Below the pieces are notes generated by a model, which made no database searches, was not told the origin of the DNA, and saw only the letters and a list, made by a program, of their open reading frames with translations. DNA of 64,000 nucleotides from Takakia lepidozioides (lineage: Eukaryota > Streptophyta > Takakiopsida > Takakiales > Takakiaceae): positions 75,802,907 through 75,866,906 of the forward strand of contig CM060733.1 of the NCBI GenBank assembly GCA_030704615.1, written 5' to 3'. Numbering within the stretch: the stretch's first letter is position 1; each line of letters opens with the position of its first letter. Below are positions 59,588 to 64,000 of the stretch, one piece after another. Made by a program: the position numbers and the translations under genes.

Positions 59588-60865
59588 ATGAGGAACTGGC
59601 TCTGGAGCACTATGCTGATGATTAAAGGGAGCAGCAAATACATGTGGGGCATCACAGCAAAGTGCATGCCAACGAGGGTCAAAATGGTGCAAGAAAGACT
59701 CCACGGATGGTGGGCAGCCAAGGGAGATGCAGTGAGACAAGGCACTCATGGCAAGGGAGCTGCCAAGACAAAATAGTTGATTAAGCTACGGAGAAAAAAG
59801 AAAGCACAAGATCAACTACGAGGAAAAGTAGCAATTCAAGCATGGGAACTGCTGCTAAGACATGAGGAGGAAGACATACGAGGTGAAGCATCAAGGGAAC
59901 CAGTAGAAGATGAGGAAGATGGAGCACACTTTCTTGTCAAAGGTTGGCGGTCGAAGAATGCAACCTAGCAATCAGAAAGTGAGGCATCCGAGGCTGGACT
60001 GCTGCAAAGAGGTACAAAGACAGGAGCTGAGAATGAGATGTTGCCTTTCATTGAAGTTCCCCACACAAGGGCTGTTTGGCAAGCAAAACCCCAGGCAAGG
60101 ATGAGAGGTGAATCTGGGATAAAACCAGCAGCTGGGAGTGAGGAAAGACACAAGGAAGGGCAGCAATACCTTGTCAAATCTGAGGGTGATGGCTGGAGAA
60201 AATTAAACAAGGACTGGAAGTATGGGAGCAGCAATCGCATGAAGAAAAATCTGCCTGAGAGGCTGAAGAGTGAAAGGGAGGAAGACAGGCACCTCGCTTA
60301 TGAAAAGTGGAAGGGCAGGGTAGAAAACCTGATGCCTGAAATTGATGGGAGCTCGTGGGAGACTCTGCCAAGAAGACTCCAATCAGCTGTTGCCAACAAT
60401 CGGACTAGTGAAAGATCGCCCTTGGCTGGTGCAACACCACGAAATAAATGCAGCCCTGATAGCATGGTGAGTGGGGCACCAACAGAGCCAGAAAATGAGG
60501 GAGAAGGAGGAGACTTCCCTGCCAAGAAAGTCAATGACGGGCCTGCAGTGGCATGCAAGGAAAGGGACACCGTAAGTGTTGCCAACAGATGCAAATCAGT
60601 GCTCATTCATTCGAAAGCACCACGGGAGATGAAGGAAAAAACACCTGCAGGGACGTTGAAGCATAAAAGAGGAGAGCACTTCACTTGGGAAGAAAGTGAA
60701 GCATTGGAGAACGAGGCTGATGATTGGCAGTCTGAAAAGGAAAGGCGGTTGTGGGAAACCCTGCCGAGACAACCATATGGAGAGAATCAAGCAGGTGGGA
60801 ACTGCCCTTCATTGGGGTGGTGCAAACAAGAGCAAGACCAGAAGCTGAACCACATGAGAAGATAG
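59588..60865 (+). CDS. unrecognised hydrophilic ORFs
   Basis: Open frames of 62, 63, 64 and 275 codons follow one another on the + strand. The longest (60,038-60,865) is Lys/Glu-rich with RRLQSAVANNRTSERSPLAG and HKRGEHFTWEESEALENEAD. The two phrases SSWETLPRRL and RLWETLPRQP suggest an internal repeat. There is no known domain. It could be a disordered retrotransposon gag or chance coding bias. Confidence 0.3.
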
Positions 60866-61248
60866 TGTGTCATCACAGATGGAGACCCTGGGAAAATGCT
60901 CTGCCCAGGAGATGAAGAACATTAGGCAACTAGAAACGTGGGGGGCTGAATCAACCTGGCTTGTTGAATGCTTGCATAAGAGATGAGGGGTTGTTGTCAG
61001 TACACGACATTGAGTTCATCAAATCCTACAACAGCCCACCATCGCTGCCCACTGCTTACAAACTGCCACAAAAACAGTTTCACATGACTTACAGATGATT
61101 GGTGGAAGGCAAGGCCCCTCGCCATGGGCCAGATTAATTGTATGTTGCAGCCCAGAACAACGACGGGAAGTCATCTAGGGCAACAAACCCCATCTTGGCA
61201 GCGTCTTTTGTGTGAGAGAAGTCAAACTGAACCTGCTCATCATATCGA

Positions 61249-61740
61249 GTGGGATGGACCAGATGTAAAGCTGCCAAGCCAACCACACTCATATTCGCAC
61301 TCAAGCAACATAAGCTAGAGCCATTTTCAGATTATGAGTACCCGTGTTTTAAGAATACTCCTTCTTCAACTTGCGGTGAACGGGCAGAAAACTTCACAAT
61401 GTGCAGCAGATTAATGGACCAAGATGCGGAGCTGAATTGGGTATCCAGTTGGGCAATGCTGGTTTCAAAACCCCGTTCCATCCCTGCGTTTCGAAGATTT
61501 GGCTTGAATGGGCACACTCCGGCAGTGGAAGGCTCACGGAATAATGAGTTTGGGCTGATATGCATGCTGACATGCCATGCCGGTGCAAAGAACAACGTTC
61601 TGAGTGGTGATTGTGATCTCAAAATCTGCCCCTGCATTCAAGCTGATTTCTCTCTCGAGCAGAGCCGCCTTGTGGATGTTCCAGCCAGTGTCCAAAAACA
61701 GCTCAAGTGCAAGACAACAACATCAGCAAGGCATGGTTAG
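61249..61740 (+). CDS. unrecognised 163-residue ORF
   Basis: The frame contains CSRLMDQDAELNWVSSWAML and GDCDLKICPCIQADFSLEQS, with several Cys residues. No family was recognised, and no start context or partner exon is evident. Confidence 0.25.
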   Translation: MGWTRCKAAKPTTLIFALKQHKLEPFSDYEYPCFKNTPSSTCGERAENFTMCSRLMDQDAELNWVSSWAMLVSKPRSIPAFRRFGLNGHTPAVEGSRNNEFGLICMLTCHAGAKNNVLSGDCDLKICPCIQADFSLEQSRLVDVPASVQKQLKCKTTTSARHG

Positions 61741-61759
61741 CTAAGCAAGGTCATGGTGG

Positions 61760-62376
61760 AGAGGCATTTGAACTCTCTGAACGTAATGTGGTCGGACTTC
61801 ACCCCCTCCCACATCAACTGCTCATAGATCTCCAAAACTTGCAATCCCCGCCCCTGTTGTGCATGTCCTGCGATCATCACTTTCCACAACACCACATTTG
61901 CAAGCTCGGGTGAGGTCAGGGAAACAGTGCAACACATAGAACTGCTTGGCATTACAAACAGACATGCAGTGTGGTGGTTCTTTGCAATGCGCACACTTAA
62001 ATGTGGAGTTCGGAACCTTCTCCTGAGCTCGAAATGGTTGATGAGTTGTGCCTGTCCAATCGGTCTCGTTCCTGTGACCTCTGGATTTAAAGTGGAAGCA
62101 AGTTGGGGAGAAACACCGCAACGCGCCCACACAAACAACGTAGCGCACCCGCACACCATCGAGCATCTTCATGCTGGTGGTTTTGGTAACGCACCAAGGA
62201 TGACCGTCATGTTTTCTATCCATATCTGTCAACATTCCGGACGCCCTCGAGTAGTCCGCCCGAGGAGGGAACTCAAAGAAGATATTACCGTCGACGTCGG
62301 CGGGAAGGCATGTAACCGATTTAATTGCGAACTTGCTGTAGTCCAGCCCGGCCAGCTCCGACCGGTGTCCCTCCAT
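61760..62376 (-). pseudogene. Cys-rich domain of unknown family joined to a PPR scrap
   Basis: The - strand frame reads VDGNIFFEFPPRADYS, MDRKHDGHPWCVTKTTSMKM, GVRVRYVVCVGALRCFSPTC (paired Cys), HRNETDWTG, then FKCAHCKEPPHCMSVCNAKQ. This suggests a two-part zinc-binding domain. In another frame the 3' part gives a PPR unit: LWKVMIAGHAQQGRGLQVLE, IYEQLMWEGVKSDHITF (about 61,905-61,770). The first part recurs at 50.85 kb. It is divergent from the methyltransferase remnant at 62.6 kb. Confidence 0.5.
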
Positions 62377-62628
62377 ATGAAGCCCTCACAGAATTTCAAG
62401 AATAGATCGAACTGCGGTGCTCGTGCTGGGAATATGACTCCCTCCTCCACTGACGTCCATTGAGGACTTGCCTGATCTCCAGGACGACCTCGGAACTTCC
62501 ATGACCTTGTCTGAGTCGGACAGGTTGTGAACAACCCGGTTCTCGCTCGTCTTCATGGATGGGTTCGGCTCTGGATTTACTTCGTTGCGGACTTCTCTCT
62601 TTGAGGTAGCCACTCTCTGATTCGCGGA

Positions 62629-63559
62629 TTGTTTCGTGGAAGGCGTCAGGATAGAAGGTACATTTGGCGGGCAAATGAAGTCCCCAACAGCCCTGTATAT
62701 GACGCTGTTCGATGGTGGAACTCGCCATTCCCTGCCATCGCCGAAATCATCGTGGAGCACAATAATACTCTCGACAACAAGGCCGTTAGAGTCCTTCCTT
62801 TCCTCCATTTGGTAGTGGCAGGTTGGCCCTGCCAAGGGCATTCATCAGCCGGGCATGACAATGGATTGCGAGACTCGAGGTCGGGTCTGTTTTGGGAGAT
62901 GATGCAGGTTTTGCGCCACTTACAACTTCATCAAGCTGTATCTCCAGCATACATCTTGGAGAATGTGCCACTGATGGACGATTCTCGGGCCAGGGTGATG
63001 ACCAGTGTGCATCAAGTCCGGTCGTGGCTTGGGTCAGCAGTGTTGCTGGATGCAGCTGTAGTGGGGTCACGGGCTCATCGCCCACGGCTATGGTGGACTA
63101 GTCCACCTGCACTGCTCAAGCGTGCATTTAATGGGGTGCAGAGGCCAACACACCTCACAGTGGATAGCATTTTGGACACAGGGAGGCAGTCTCAGCGTGT
63201 GAGACACGATGACCGTTCACCTTTGGGAGTGGTCAATAAGGTGAGTCAACCACGAGCAACATTACCTACACTGCTTAGCTTCCCAGGATCACATGCTTTC
63301 CGGGATAGTGGACCTGGCCTCCTGTGGGATGCTCAGTTGCAGGAGTTAGTGGAGCCTAATGCTGACGAGCGTGAGCGGGCGATGGGTTGGGACCACGGCG
63401 GTGCCATCTCTTTCTGAGGCATCACGTCGTCAGGTGTTGGGGCAAGCGATGGATCTCAATTGCTTGACCTGGATTATCAGCTTGGCTATGGCTGAGCAAC
63501 GTAGAGTGCGGAGTACACTTCCCTCGATGGTCGATCCCAATAACTCTGCCCCAGCCTAG
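62629..63559 (+). pseudogene. cytosine-5 DNA methyltransferase fragment
   Basis: The frame contains HLVVAGWPCQGHSSAGHDNG (motif IV, catalytic PCQ), DSRSGLFWEMMQVLRHLQ, PAYILENVPLMDD (motif VI ENV), VVGSRAHRPRLWWTSPPALL (motif VIII QxRxR type), then ATLPTLLSFPGSHAF and EPNADERERAMGW. After a frameshift near 63,395, SLSEASRRQVLGQAMDLN resembles motif X. Motif I (FxGxG, cofactor site) is not found upstream, so the N-terminus is missing. The compact layout is unlike the plant MET1/CMT/DRM types I know and recalls stand-alone or retrotransposon-borne C5 methyltransferases. It is inactive as read. Confidence 0.75.
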
Positions 63560-64000
63560 CTTGGCTACAACCCCCGCAACCTGACCCAAGTTTAAACAAT
63601 TTATTAAATTCACAATTTGCCATGATTGATTCCATCTCTAACCCTTCGCCAACGAGGTTGGAATATGCTGGAGTTCATGGCAGCATATACATACCGAAGC
63701 ACAAATGATCTTCATTCTAACTTTCTATTACCTTTAAGACCGATTACCACTTGCCTCAGAGACATCTTTGCCAGCTATTGTTACTACCAATTTGCAAGTT
63801 TGAGTGGTCAATAGTGCTTAGTAGGTATATACTTGTATAGAGCCTACCATCGACAACATTGTGCTTGGAAGAAACTTTATAGAGTCCAGAGGACCCAAGA
63901 ACAAAGTGCCTCATGCCGATTAGCTGCCACACTTGGGTCTTCAATGCAGAAAGCTTCTGCCAGGGGTTTAAGGTGGAGATTTGAGATTTGGTGACTACAA
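63560..64000. other. no feature recognised
   Basis: AT-rich 3' flank of the methyltransferase remnant. A short stretch (YVPSTTLCLEETL-like in +) is too weak to name. Confidence 0.3.

Noticed and set aside
63050-63075. TGTAGTG as a CACTA end
   Set aside because: It lies within the coding motifs of the methyltransferase remnant, which continue on both sides.
1-64000. CRISPR arrays, rRNA genes, bacterial operons
   Set aside because: No regularly spaced direct repeats, rRNA sequence or tightly packed co-directional ORFs were seen. The window is eukaryotic.

Overview
The window looks like nuclear DNA of a land plant. The evidence is spliceosomal introns with GT-AG (and one GC-AG) borders, a plant-type ESCRT-III VPS2.2/2.3 gene, a plant LPAT4/5-type acyltransferase gene, and debris from PPR proteins and from organellar single-stranded-DNA-binding (OSB/PDF-motif) proteins. 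CACTA (TNP2) transposons, a LINE and Ty3/gypsy pieces make up most of the rest. The low gene density and the style of the PPR remnants suggest a large, repeat-rich genome, perhaps a seed-free plant. I cannot name the species. Only two genes look intact, and both lie in the 32-41 kb segment.

Layout. 1-12.5 kb: a decayed CACTA-type element (E1). Its right end is at 12,533. It holds a + strand TNP2 transposase pseudogene (6.3-10.9 kb) and a divergent - strand gene (5.9-0.9 kb) that joins a Pro/Tyr-rich Transposase_24-like region to a C-terminal FCP1/SCP-like HAD phosphatase domain. 12.6-13.7 kb: a mosaic of OSB/PDF, PPR and LINE-like pieces and one exon of a bacterial-type DNA polymerase III alpha (DnaE). 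13.8-21.3 kb: a - strand DDE-type transposase pseudogene (T3), split by a complete 4,571-bp CACTA-family element (E2, 14,489-19,059, TSD TTA). E2 carries PPR/PDF debris and several more DnaE exons. 22.6-26.8 kb: a degenerate LINE. 26.9-27.3 kb: a MITE with 38-bp perfect inverted repeats.

32.0-36.3 kb (+) is VPS2.2/2.3-like, with 11 inferred exons. 37.3-41.3 kb (-) is LPAT4/5-like, with 5 inferred exons. The two genes are convergent. A LINE-like zinc-finger fragment sits in LPAT intron 1.

42.7-50.6 kb: a Ty3/gypsy RT remnant, ACGTGGC-rich repeats, simple repeats, a PPR/PDF mosaic, a tRNA-derived sequence, and a gypsy element (gag, protease, dUTPase-like domain, start of RT). The gypsy element is cut at 50,607 by a third CACTA element (E3). 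E3 holds a better-preserved - strand TNP2 gene (55.7-52.1 kb), a SET-like ORF (57.0-56.4 kb) and an acidic + strand ORF. 57.9-59.2 kb: a tandemly duplicated PDF module plus PPR. 59.2-64 kb: unrecognised ORFs, a Cys-rich domain fused to a PPR scrap, and a divergent cytosine-5 DNA methyltransferase remnant.

How it fits together: the transposons appear to have moved or fused host-type gene pieces (HAD phosphatase, SET, DnaE, PPR/OSB). E1 and E2 share terminal repeats, so an E1-type transposase could have moved E2. This is inference from sequence reading only. No alignment or search was run.
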